A stretch of DNA of 64,000 bases from Climacteris rufus. Taxonomy: Eukaryota; Chordata; Aves; Passeriformes; Climacteridae. This document shows positions 37,640 through 49,095 of this stretch, piece by piece. A model generated the notes under the pieces. That model saw only the letters and a program-made list of their open reading frames with translations. It did no database searches and was not told the DNA's origin. Every line of letters begins with the position of its first letter. Position 1 is the stretch's first letter. The stretch spans positions 2,764,682 through 2,828,681 of the forward strand of contig VZRZ01008555.1 of assembly GCA_013398175.1 (NCBI GenBank), read 5' to 3'. Both the position numbers and the translations under genes were made by a program.

Positions 37640-37965
37640 TATTTCCAGGGGGTACAAGATATTAATAGAGCTACATTGTGGCCCCATATATTGTAATAAA
37701 CTGTGCTGTAATTTGTTTACCCACCGTAGACAGTAACTAACATTCAGATAAATGGAGTTGGCGCCTGCGAGATTTATGATATACTTCTGTGCTTAGCAAT
37801 GTTTAATCAGGGAGTTAAAATATTACAGTGTAAAATCCTTTACAAGCATGCACAAACAGAGAACCACCATTAGAGGCTTGGCAGACATACGCGGTGTCAA
37901 ATAGTACCTCCAGACACACTCAAAACACAAAGAGGAATATTCAAAGCAGCTACTAACTGACTAGC
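37640..37965. other. Candidate conserved non-coding element with FOX-like site
   Basis: Repeat-free block with a perfect forkhead-like ttgtttac (37713-37720). It keeps some CpG-containing words (ggcgcctgcgag near 37759, acgcggtg near 37890) that stand out in a CpG-poor neighbourhood. Retained CpGs and lack of insertions suggest constraint. There is no alignment behind this call. Confidence 0.2.
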
Positions 37966-38555
37966 ATTATTTGAGAACCACGTCAGAGCTCATTTTTTTA
38001 GGGGGGCTTGCTTTTGAAGTGACAGAATGACAGGCAGGGACAAGTGGGCTTGTCTGCAGAGCCCATCAAGCTGAAAGAAGTTGGGGTGGGTGGAAAGCGT
38101 TGAGGTGGGGGGGAAGGGAGGTGAATTTTGGTCCAAAAGGTGGTAGATGCCTGTCATAGAGCTTAGAGTGTTTGGATAAGACAGGCTAGCATGTGGGGGG
38201 ATCAGCATGAAGCATCACACCTGGAGGAAAAGACAACTAGCTCCAGCCTCAGTGCCATAAGCCTGGCTCCACAAAGTCTAGCCAACATCTGGAATGGATA
38301 TCAAGAGACACAGTGCAGCCCTGACTGGCGCTCTACTCTACCTTTGTACTTTTCACTGCAAATTGAAAAGCAAAACAGACATCAAGGATATATTTATATA
38401 ACTGTCTTCAAGCTGCATTTTCTACTCCCATCTGCTGCACATGATAAGTTTCAAGTGTTTTCTAATAAAAAAAAGTTTTTGTTTTTTTTTTTTACTCCTT
38501 GTTCAGTATACAGACTAACCTTTTTTTATTCACAGTTTTAAAGGAACAGTAAATA
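37966..38555. other. Non-coding with G-rich patch
   Basis: 38080-38122 carries several G runs (gggg, ggg, ggggggg, ggg), weakly compatible with a G-quadruplex, although one loop would be long. A poly-T run lies at 38479-38492. The 116-codon plus frame at 38191-38541 runs into the T-rich tail and is not gene-like. Confidence 0.4.
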
Positions 38556-38730
38556 TTTTACAGCCAGAGGAAGTGTCAGCACAGCAAGACTTTCTGCTAT
38601 TGACATTATTTAACCACGCTGGCTATCGAGTCAAATGTGAGAGGGCATGAGTCTGTGCGAGAGCAGATGCCTGCATTTGCCTCAGTGTGCAAACGAGCTC
38701 GTTCGTGTGCATTTGTATGTGCACACATGC
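38556..38730. other. Candidate conserved element with 12-bp palindrome
   Basis: Locally CpG-retaining DNA (atcgag, tgcgag, acgagctcgttcg) containing the perfect palindrome aacgagctcgtt at 38692-38703, followed by gtgcatttgtatgtgcac. The clustering of CpGs in AT-rich surroundings hints at constraint or a hypomethylated regulatory site. No conserved frame is evident. Confidence 0.2.
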
Positions 38731-41700
38731 TTGGGAGAGGAATGTTCCTGGGAGTTTTTTGCTTTATTTTCACTTCATGCTATTGTTGTGTCGGTCGCTC
38801 AAAGGGGGTGGTGAGCCCTGTATGTACAAACAAGAGACCCTGTGTCAAACTGCTCTCCAGGAGGGACATGCCAAAGGAATGCAGCCTCCATATCAAAAAG
38901 GCTCTGGTTTTCCTCTCTGCTTCCCAGCTATGTAGCAGATGAGACCAGATCAGCCTTCTAGTCAGGTTGATTAATTATGAGGGAAATAACAAGGATGAGA
39001 AATGGTTACATTTGACTGTGAAACTTTGCCTTCTGACCAAACTGGTCCTGGCCATACATGGGGTTTGGCAGAGACATAGAGAGCACAGACTGATGCCCTC
39101 CTCAACAAAACCAGACAGGCTCAAATATTACAAAATATTTTCTGGATCACATGGGCAATAATAGGTATGGGTAGACATGAGAAAGTACAGTTATCTGAGG
39201 CATTCAAGTTCAACCTATGAGAGACAGTAGGAACCAGAGATACTCATCCAGCCCTAAGAAATATCTCCTCTTTAGTAAAGAGCCTGATCCCTATCTGCCT
39301 CATTTATTGGTATAAATTAGAGACAGCTGCATTAGTTGGAGTTATACTCCATATAAAATATTCAGGAAAAAAAGCTCTTTGAGTCCACAGGTGAGAAGTT
39401 TCCCCAATACTAGTAACAGGAGTAACAATCCTACAGAAATTGGCTGGAACATCAAAACTGTTATTTGTTGTTACTTGTTGCTCTCATTAGAAAGGAGAAA
39501 CACACTGGAAAAAACTCCAGTTTCTCTCCATATTTAAAAATTCCAATTTTCATCTGTTTTAGTACTGTGAACAGGAGATAGGGATGTAAAACCTGCAGCT
39601 CTGTTTTGACTGCATAATTCACCTTATAGACTTAAAAAACTAGTAATATCTCCATATATTCCTTTGTAAAATATATGTTATGCACCCATGACAGGGAGAA
39701 CATGAGGCTTAAACAGTGGTCCTAATTAAAATAATCCTGAATTTTGTCTTGGAAACTTATTGCTGTGTTATAGGCATTTATTGAAGCAGGAACTTTTTTT
39801 TTTCCTCCATGGAAAACAGTACCTTTTTTTCCATTAAACAGCCTTCAAGGAAAGAAGTATATTTTTGTAATATTTTTTAAAGTGCCAAATATTGTTTTCA
39901 TCAATGTTTATTGTATGGAAAACTCCATCATTTCTAATTCACTTTACTTGTAATATGCTTCAGCCTTTTCAATTAAAAAGTGCAGTATAAAATATTATAT
40001 TTACAGCATTTTAAGAAATTATACATTGTGAGACCCCATGAATTTCGAAAGAGATCAGAGATGTTCTTAACTGAACTTTTCTAAAGTAATATCAAAATCA
40101 GTGCAATCTGAAAAGCAGATCATTCCGTAACATCTACTGAAAATCTTTCTGTGTTAGCTAATGAAACATATTTGCTCTCTTCCATAATATGGAAGCAAAT
40201 ACAAACATCTGAATTCCAATTACTGCTGTGTTATCAGCAGCAACTATTTAGTTGGAGATTTTTGTGTTTGCAGGATTTTTTTACCATTTAAAAGCCTATA
40301 ATTTCACTGAATCCCCAAAAGTTTAATTTGGAAAATGGGGTAACATAGCATCTGTGAAGTGAAACTCAGTCTCAGTAAAGCTGGTGAGAAATTGCAAAAA
40401 GGAGAACCCTATTCTTTGACTGAAACCAGTCACACTAAATGAATCAGGCAAATTTTACAGACAAAAACATATTCATATTCGCTTGCTATCCTAATTTTGA
40501 AGATATGTTTTTCCTTTGAAATCCTACTGGCAAACTTCAGACATCTTCCCAATGTAATTTTAGAGTTTAGTACTTCTGAAGCGATGGTCCCAAGTGAATT
40601 TATCATGGCAAAAATAGCATATGACAAAAGAATTGTACATTCTTTTAGTATGGAAACTCTGTGGAAAGAAACTCCAGAACAGTGTTTGGACATAAAGAAG
40701 GAAGTGCTTTTGCCTAGCAGTACTTGAGAGGTGTTTTGTCGTGCATATCCATTCAAAAAAAAACTCCATGAGTTTGCTTTCTGGATAGCAGGACATTTCA
40801 TTTCCCTTTGAACAGAAGGGATCATAGATCAAAGGAAAGCAGCCAGGTGGGTCAGAGGGAAATACCAGCATTTCCTGACCCCCTTACTTGTTTACAGATA
40901 AACACCAGATAGCCATAAAAGTGACAATATTATGTTTTTACAAGAGTGAGAAGGAAATAGAATTGAACAAATCTAAAGAAACAGAAGTATATTTCTAAAT
41001 TTTAAAATTCTTGAGTTTGTTTAATAATAGATGTTTCTATAGTGATTTAGAATGTGTTCAATATTATGTTTCTGTCATGTATTTGTATTGTCTCCTTTAT
41101 TAAATTCAAGTGAAAGGAATTTTTCTCTACAGAAGGTCTAAAGAAACCTGAAAGTCATCTCTATGTAGTTTGTAGTGACTTTGCAGTGAGGGCCTGCAGC
41201 ACTCCATGCTACCAGGTCATCTTGTACAATGTAGAGAGTAATGACATTTGCACACTGTGGAGTTAGAAAGGCCCTGACTGCAAATTCAGTATCAAGATGA
41301 CATTAAACTCCCAAAATATGCTGAGTGAGGTCCGGTTTCTGAGCTTGTTCCTCCCTCACGTTTCATGTGGTATATTTCTCAAACGGGGAACCTGCTCATT
41401 CTCTCTGTTTACCAGTCTCTGCCTGATAAAGTAGAACTGAAAACACTGTGTTGTACTGGAACATGAAGAAGTTCAGAGTTCAAAACAATTGCTTGCTACA
41501 AAAATAAAGGAAGGCCTCTCCTATGAAATCTATGAACTCGAAACAGGGATACAGAACAAGTCGTTGCCAATAACTTTAACTTCATTTATCTATATTTGGC
41601 AAAAATTGTGCTGCAGCTGGAGATGAAATGCTGAGCTAAATAACTCCAGCGACGTGAGCTCCAAAACAGCAATTACTAAGCTGTGCTGCCTTGTGTAAGA

Positions 41701-43284
41701 TTTTACTTTTATTTATTGTATTTAAAGAAACTCTCTGTCTATGTACAGTACAACAAGAACTGCCTGATCAAATAATGCCTGATTGCAAGGCATCTCAGCT
41801 CCACTGTCAATATAATTCAGTGTTTAGGAAGGCAAACATGTTTTTCATGAAGCCAGACTACAATGTTGTGCATGGTATTTTTATCATTCTACATACTTTT
41901 TTATTTTCTTTAACTGTAAGGAATAATTCATATTAAACCTAAATTTGGCTTATCACAAATGATTAATGCATTTTTTCTTACTATTAGAAAAGCTAGTAGT
42001 TTTAAAAGGCTGAAAGAGAGGGGCACACAATCCCTTTCTTCACGATTATAACAAAAAAAACCATATTAATATCATTGGAGGAACTGCTTGCCAACATGAC
42101 CTCTATCATCTATCTTTCTTAAAAAGAGAACAAGAAAGTTGCGAGCAGATTCCAGAGTCATCTCTTCCTTCCAGGTGGATGTTTTTTTCTCAAGATAGAA
42201 GCCCAAGAAGTTGTAATTGTGGCTGTTCTGTGGTACTAATTCCACGTGTCTACTATGACAGTGCAGTCTCACAGTGGCCTCTCTCTACAGCACTTCATCT
42301 AGGGAAATGTTGCCATTTCAGAGAAAGAAAAGGAGAAAATGAGGTGATATATGACTATTCTTCTAGTTGTCCTAGAAAATGGATGCTGACACCATAAATC
42401 TAGCTCCTTCCCAAAAAGTAATGTGCCTGAAATAATATCACAATGCCAGAAAAGCCAATTAATTGTCTGGATTCCAAAAGTGACATAATTTTTCCAAGAT
42501 GACCTAGTATTATTAGTAGTATCCAGTACCTCAAACAGTGAATTTTGTCCTCACTGACTATATTTTAATTCTGTTTCTCTTTACTTCGACAGACACAAAT
42601 CCTGACACGGAGTCTTCCCTTCTTTCAAATTCCTGGTCATTCATGAGCTTTTTAACCCTAATGAGCACAAACTCTTTCACTACCTCAGTAATTTTTTAGA
42701 TGCAGTCAGCAACAATTCTTTGGGACAAATTGCCTTTCAGCAGATAGTTCCCAAACATTTTTGGCCAGTGGATCATTGCTGTCCTTCAAATTAATCAAAA
42801 TTACCCTGCACTCTTATAATCCACTTGAAGGTAATACAATTCTTAATATTAAGGTAATAATTCTTAATACATTTCCAGATTTCATCTGCAGACCACCTCC
42901 CATAACTCTATTGACTGACCACAAGTCATTGGTGAATACAAATCTACTGATCTATTGTACACAGAACTGGTGACATTTTTTCCTCATCATCTGCATCCTG
43001 GAAACATCTTTGTCAGAGAAAGTAGCCACGTGGATTATAGCAGGTCATATTGCTTAATTTCTCACTAGTTTCATCTTCAGCAATGTTAGATTTTTCTGTG
43101 CTTAAGGAGCACCAAGCTGGCTGTTTATATGTCCTGGAATGCTTCTACATTTATTTCAACAACCTGGTAAAGGTAAGAGATGGAGAATTGCCTCTTGCCA
43201 CCTCCTCACAACTTTTGGGCTGCCTTGTTTCATTGAATAAACCTTAGTCTGGAACTATGCATACAGATATATATCTTTTGCTCT
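38731..43284. other. Non-coding, no recognised feature
   Basis: 4.5 kb without recognised repeats. 39770-40060 is smooth AT-rich sequence that could be conserved. 40430-40871 is open in three frames at once (131 and 103 codons minus, 76 codons plus) with no recognisable protein. 42828-42870 has a short imperfect duplication around aaggtaata...ttcttaata. Confidence 0.45.
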
Positions 43285-43310
43285 GATTTTGTGACTCCAG
43301 TCACAAAATC
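43285..43310. repeat. 26-bp near-perfect palindrome (12-bp arms, 2-nt spacer)
   Basis: Left arm gattttgtgact (43285-43296), spacer cc, right arm agtcacaaaatc (43299-43310). The arms are perfectly complementary over 12 bp. It could extrude as a hairpin or act as a symmetrical protein-binding site. No transposon ends or target duplication were seen around it. Confidence 0.9.
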
Positions 43311-46300
43311 TTGTGATTCCATCCTCCATTAAATTGTTTGATTTCCGGCTGGAAAGGAATGCAAATCAAGGCGAAGCGAGCAAAGGAAAGGGATACAAGT
43401 CCTGTATCTGAATCTTCACATTTTTTGATGGAGCTTATCCACCTTTAATTACTGGATATAGTCTGTTAAAACCTGTTTTTTCTCTTAATTTATCCATAGC
43501 ATGGGTCACTCTTCTGGTTCCATGGACATAATGCAGAAATACTGTTAACCTACAACTGCATCACCACCAAAATCATCTACAAGCTGTAGTTGTTCTCACA
43601 GTACTTCTTAGTATAGGAAACCTTTCAGAATGGAAATGAGGCATTGCTAAACACATGCATCTAGTAGCCATTTGCATCCCTAGACCAGCTCTGTTGAACT
43701 GATTGAGAAGCTAATTCCAAAGTGCCTCTTACCTGATATTCCAGTCTGAGCAGATCAGTGATTAGCTGCTCTACACAGCCAGGTCCTTGTACCTTGAAGG
43801 ACATGAAAACCACATCACAGTTTACTCTTCCTTTGCAGAATCTCTAAGGGATGGCAGAATTAAACATTTCAACAGCCATCATTTCAAACTCAGTAAACTA
43901 AATGAGCTGAAACTTTCCAATATCAGTGCTAATGCTTTCAAAGTACAGTTCATTTTCTGTTTTTAAATCAGAAAGCTCATACTTACATGGACTTCCTGCT
44001 AAATGAGAGAGACTGCACATGTATTTCCAGGGTAATCTGACTTGTACCAGAAGCCGCTAGAGATTAACTGACTGGATGTTAGGGATGTTGACACTCTGAT
44101 ATATGGCTCTCCACTTCTACTTTAACATCTTACAGCCATCACATATGTTGAATGTTGTTTGGGCTGTGGTGTTTCAACATAACATGAAGCAGGAACTACA
44201 GCAACATATAATTTACGATGGAGAGTCTACGTTTTACTTTCACATATAGAACACATAGAGAATTCTTCCTTTTAAAGTAAAGTTTTCTTGTCCATTCATC
44301 ACATACCACTAATCACCACCACTTAAGCATCTAAAAGAAAATGATGTACCATGTATCAGAAAAACTGACAGGGCAAACGACTGAAATTGAACACATCTGT
44401 ACAAATTGTGAAGAAACTGCAGGACTGTTAAACAAACAATAATAATGGCAGTCACATTTCTTTTCTAAAAATGGAATCATTCCCCTGCCATTTACAACAG
44501 TTTAGTATTTACACACCTCTGCAATTCTTCAAACCACTCTTCTTGAGTTGTTCCAAGGCCTAGATTGTGGTTCTGTCTCTTTGGAAAGATCAACAACTAG
44601 ACAAGCACATAACAACATCCTGGTTAACTCTTTGTGTTCAGCAGGATAATAGCACCGAGGAATCTTCTCTTTGCTAGCAAGGTTACTTGCTTGGGAAGGT
44701 TCTGCTTGGGAAAGATTTATGTGTACACAAATATCTGATTGCACTTACTCTTTGCACTGAGATCTACTCTCCATTATCTAATTCACTGCCTTTTACATCT
44801 CATATTCCATTTTTAGCTATTAAATAGGAAAGAAAACGGTGTTGAAACTTGTGTTAACCTATATGATTACCAAGGTGATTGAATCATTTGGTATCTTCTT
44901 CTTCAAACTGCTGATATGTATTGGCTGTTCTTTGTCTGCTGTACAGTTTTTCTCCTCTAGGCTACTGTGTCAACTCTTGCAGTAGACTGGACATAAAAGT
45001 CTATGTAACTCCACAACCAGTTAGATAAACACAAGGAAACACTGTCTTCTAAAATAAGGAGCTGCTTCTGGAGCAGAAAGCATTTCAGCTGAAAGCCAGG
45101 TGGAAAGATATTCGTGACCCATAGTTTTTCCCACTCCTGTCCCAAGTAGACACTGGATTTTGCCCTTGTAGAGACACGCATATTCATTCACATGGGGTGT
45201 TGACATCCTATTTTCATATGATAGCTGCAGTGCAGGTAAATTACTGTCACAGCAGTAAGGCAATTCACATGTCCAGACTCTTCTAATCTGTCTCTGCCTC
45301 ACTTCAGCTCTTTATGCTGATTTGAGACAGTAATTCTTTCATTTTTATGCCAGCTGAGGGCCAGGCTCACCAGCCTCTGAGTTTATGGTGGCTTACCTCT
45401 CTGAATCTCATGTTCTTTTTTGTTTATACCACAGGATTCCATTACACCTGTTAAAAGAATAACTTTGCTCCATACGTGGGAATATCCCGTATATTGCAAC
45501 CAAGCACAGCGTTGCTGTCATTCTGGCATGACTACTGCAAGTGACTGTTCACACACAAGACAGTAATAAACCTCATACTGAAGGTAAAGTATCTTTTACA
45601 AGGATGTGCATTACTGATAGTTTGCAACCTGCAATCATTTAAAAGGACCGGCAAAATCATATTGGACATCATGGGTTGTGGTTTCAGACAAGGAAATAAC
45701 TGAGTAGCTCATGTTATTTGATGGCAAACATTTTCTGAATGGAAACTATTTTCCTAACCTTTCTAAACAGAAAAACAAAAATACATGAAAATCAATTTAT
45801 GAGGCTTACACTGGACTGAAGGACCTAAATTTTTATTGGTTGGTTAGCCTGTTGGGATTTTTTGCTTCTTATGGAGATATTTTCTTTCCTTCTAGAGAGT
45901 GCAATATTGTTAATAAAGGATATACTGTTGATAGTGGATCTGGTCTGAATATCATTCAACTAACTTTAGCTATAAACTCAGAAATAAGTTACCCTCTTAT
46001 TAAATCCATATTCTACCACAAATACCTTGCTAGCAATAGAGCACATATTCATATGGCAGACAGGAGCTGAGGAGAGGCAATAGTGAGGGATAATAACAGT
46101 GGAGTCTCATTTATCTTAAAACATTGCATAAAATTTAGTTTGTAATATTCATCTGCCATGTTGAACTGTCTTCCTTTAAATTACCAAGAGAAGCCAGGTG
46201 AATCAAGAAAGTATAAAAGTGAAGATTAAACAGATTTTCTTTCTTACACTTCCACTCAGGTGAGGGGGGAGGGCTCCAAAAAACCGGCTATTTATACTGC

Positions 46301-47160
46301 ATTTTTGTGAGGGAAATAATTAAAAAATGGAGATGGTGCCTTTTGATTTGCAGATTAATAACTTTTACTGTGGAGAAAACTGCCAAAATGGCTGAGATTG
46401 TTTTATAAAGATTCATTAGAGAAGAAGAAAAATAGAAATTAAAGGAATGAAGATCTTAGATAATTCAACATGTTCCACTGAAACCAACAGAGCCAAGGAT
46501 ACAATTTAGGGTGCATAGTTTCCAAATTTTTGCTTCCTGTATTTTCACATATTGCCTACTAAAGTAGCCATTACTAGCAACTCGATAGGTGCTCTGGGCT
46601 GAATATATGACAAATCAAGATCAGGTGAAATAATACATAGCATTTGCCAAAAAGTCTAACTTTGGGAATCCTGAAATTATTTCTGGGTTTGCACTGAACA
46701 AGTGCAATAAGGGTTTGAGAGCTACATGCTGATAATGCTGCTATCACTCTGGTTGCTTACTCTCTTCCAGTTATTACAGTTCTGCCCAGACACATGAGAC
46801 TGGTTCCATTCTGTCCCTCACTAAAAACAATTTTAACCCAAACCACTTTTCTCCAAAGAGAATGCCCTAGACATTGAACTAGGCATTTAGACTATGCAGA
46901 CACTACTGTTATTTTAACATTCCTTGCACTGATAAGAAAATAGCCCAGTAGCTTATTGGCTACTGAGTCTGTAGACTACCTTAACCTCAGGCACTGTTCT
47001 GAACCAGTCATAACACGATCTGAATATTATGTTAAAATCTTTTGTTTTTCAAGCAAACATCTTAACAAGAGATTGCCAATCAACCTAAGAACCAACCTTC
47101 TCAATCTGTTTTTGGTTGTGTCTCACATTAATTGGTTATTTGTCAATCCAGTGAGCAAAT
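43311..47160. other. Non-coding, with one candidate conserved block
   Basis: No recognised transposon or exon. An octamer-like atgcaaat lies near 43361-43368. 46280-46420 looks like a regulatory block: it has a MEF2-like ctatttata (46288-46296) and cagattaata (46351-46360), is repeat-free and without simple sequence. No alignment supports this. Confidence 0.35.
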
Positions 47161-47235
47161 CACAGTTTAGCTCAGTGGTTAGAACATTGCTCTAAGAAAC
47201 ATGAAAGTGGCTTTCCATTCTCTTCCACTGATAAA
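47161..47235 (+). mobile_element. Possible tRNA-derived SINE head
   Basis: tagctcagtgg (47168-47178), followed by ttagaacattgctct, is a perfect RNA polymerase III A-box consensus and looks like the 5' head of tRNA-derived SINEs or a tRNA D-arm region. The expected B box about 35-40 bp downstream is only weakly present (ggctttccattc, 47209-47220). The anticodon and acceptor stems do not fold, so this is not a functional tRNA. It is most likely an old SINE remnant. Confidence 0.35.
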
Positions 47236-48985
47236 GTCATTAATGCAAATGAAACAGTAATGACTGAAAAGCATTTTTGCCAGGATATCTTAACCAGATG
47301 TCTCACATTTTCTACTATGAGTAAGACACCAGGATTCAGTTTTTACCAGGTGAAAAGAGGGAGTGTCTCCCACACTGAATAAATAATGACCAATACTCAA
47401 GACTGACTAAGCATTGGAGGGGAAGAGGGATAAAAAGGAGATAATGATGGAAAATGATCCTGTCTCTGGTCAAATACACAGTAGGTTAAAAGTGGAATTA
47501 AAATTCAACATCCTGGCAGCCAGAACACAGTTGCTAGAAAGCTTTGCCTGCCTTCACTTCTTTTTCTGCTGTTTTTCCTACCTTGTCAGACACATTCATC
47601 AAGCCACTTCATGTCACCTGGCTTTAGAGCCCAAACATGCATTGACAAAGTGTCTCTGAGCTCCATTTCTGGAGACATTTCCTCCTCTTAACCTGGGACA
47701 GGTTTTAAGATGGCTGAGATGAAACGTCTCTACAGATTCCAGTGTTTGACTATAAGAGGGACCTATAGTGGTGAGGCTGGACTTGTATCACTGCATTTCA
47801 GATGCCTGAACTACACAAGAGAAACCTCTATAATCCAGCTGCCCTGTCCAATTACTACACCTGTTTTCTCTACAGAGACATCATGATAGTTGCTGCCTGT
47901 TTCAAAATCTTCAGAAAAGGCGTTAAGTACACATAATTTTCATCAGCTTTGCAGACACATTCAATTTCACTTATAGGCTGCTATTAGTCTTCAATTTTTA
48001 AGAGACCCATCCTAAATTTTTACTGAAGTTTCAGTTAACAGTGGAGCTAAGCTCCAACAACACAGTAACCATCCTTAACAGCTGGCTTTTTTAATGGCAT
48101 CCAAGACAAAGAATAGGAAATGTTTCAGTGATGCTGACCAAAAAGATGTGCCATCTCTGCATGAATAAGAGAAGGGGAAAAGCACTCTACAACTGAGCAT
48201 GCTCACCAGATGGAAGAGAGAGAGAGTGGGAGAGGCAGCAGGCAGGTGCAAAATAGCTGTTTTGGGGTTCTAGCTGGTTTTCTCCGTGTTCCAAAGGACA
48301 AACAGCAGAACAGCTTTCTGTGAAAAGATATTAATCTAGATTTAGTCCAGAAGTGACTAGTCAATTAAAAGGGACAGTATCCAAACTCACACATTTTTAA
48401 GGATTAAGCCATCACACACACACTATTTTTCAATATTGTCCTCTGCAATAAAAACTCAGATTGTTTTCTGAAGAGGACGCCAGCTGCTTCCTGTTCATGC
48501 TACTAATACATAACACTGCCATTGTATCACATCAAGGGATCCTCACTCTGATCACCAGCCAGCAGAACAAATGCACTATATTAAGTAAATCCTCATAAAA
48601 AGCTACAGAATCAATTGGTGTAATTTAACCCAGTCACACCGACTTCAGCAACATTGTACTCCTTCTTAAGACCTAATCTGCATTGAAATTTATCTTTAAC
48701 ATGATTAACTAATTGTTGTACATTTATACATAGGAAATCCAATTCTATAGGTTATGCATATAACATGGATCATGTAGTTAGTCACACTTACATGTTATGA
48801 ACTCTCAGGTGCACTTGCAATGGAAAGGTACAAAAGCAGTAGAAACGTTTCTGTAGCATGAGCTGGGTCTTGCTCTCCTTCACCATAAAAAAAGCAGTCT
48901 CTGACCTTCTGCAAATCTTGCTGTGAGCATCATCTTCCCTCCCAAGAGAAGATCTTCTCCAAGAAGCAACGGCCTTATTCCATGT
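47236..48985. other. Non-coding; contains one ancient repeat trace
   Basis: Ordinary DNA with a short GA-rich run at 48214-48226. At 48616-48662 the sequence ttggtgtaatttaacccagtcacaccgacttcagc (in two parts across a line) resembles the old 'ggtgtaaat...gacttcag' repeat also suggested at 36.2 and 57.0 kb. Confidence 0.4.
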
Positions 48986-49004
48986 AACTCAAAACTGCTG
49001 TTAC

Positions 49005-49095
49005 CATGGTTAATATTTCCTGACTTGATTGGCACCATTAGTAATTGAACTGCAGTCTCTTGAGTGCAGCAAGCTCTATTCATTAGCCCCTATTG
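49005..49095 (-). mobile_element. MIR-like tRNA-derived SINE head, minus strand
   Basis: Read on the minus strand from 49091 leftwards, the sequence runs: ctaatgaatagagc, then actcaagagactgc, then gttcaattac, then ggtgcc. This follows the order of the MIR head ('..tggatagagc.. agtcaagagacctgggttcaattcc..ctgcc'), with a B-box-like gttcaatt. It is a diverged, inactive copy with fuzzy edges. Confidence 0.5.

Noticed and set aside
38080..38122. G-quadruplex
   Set aside because: Four G runs exist but one loop would be about 16 nt and one run is short; weak candidate only.
47161..47235. Functional tRNA gene
   Set aside because: A box is good, but the B box, anticodon arm and acceptor stem do not form; kept only as a possible SINE head.
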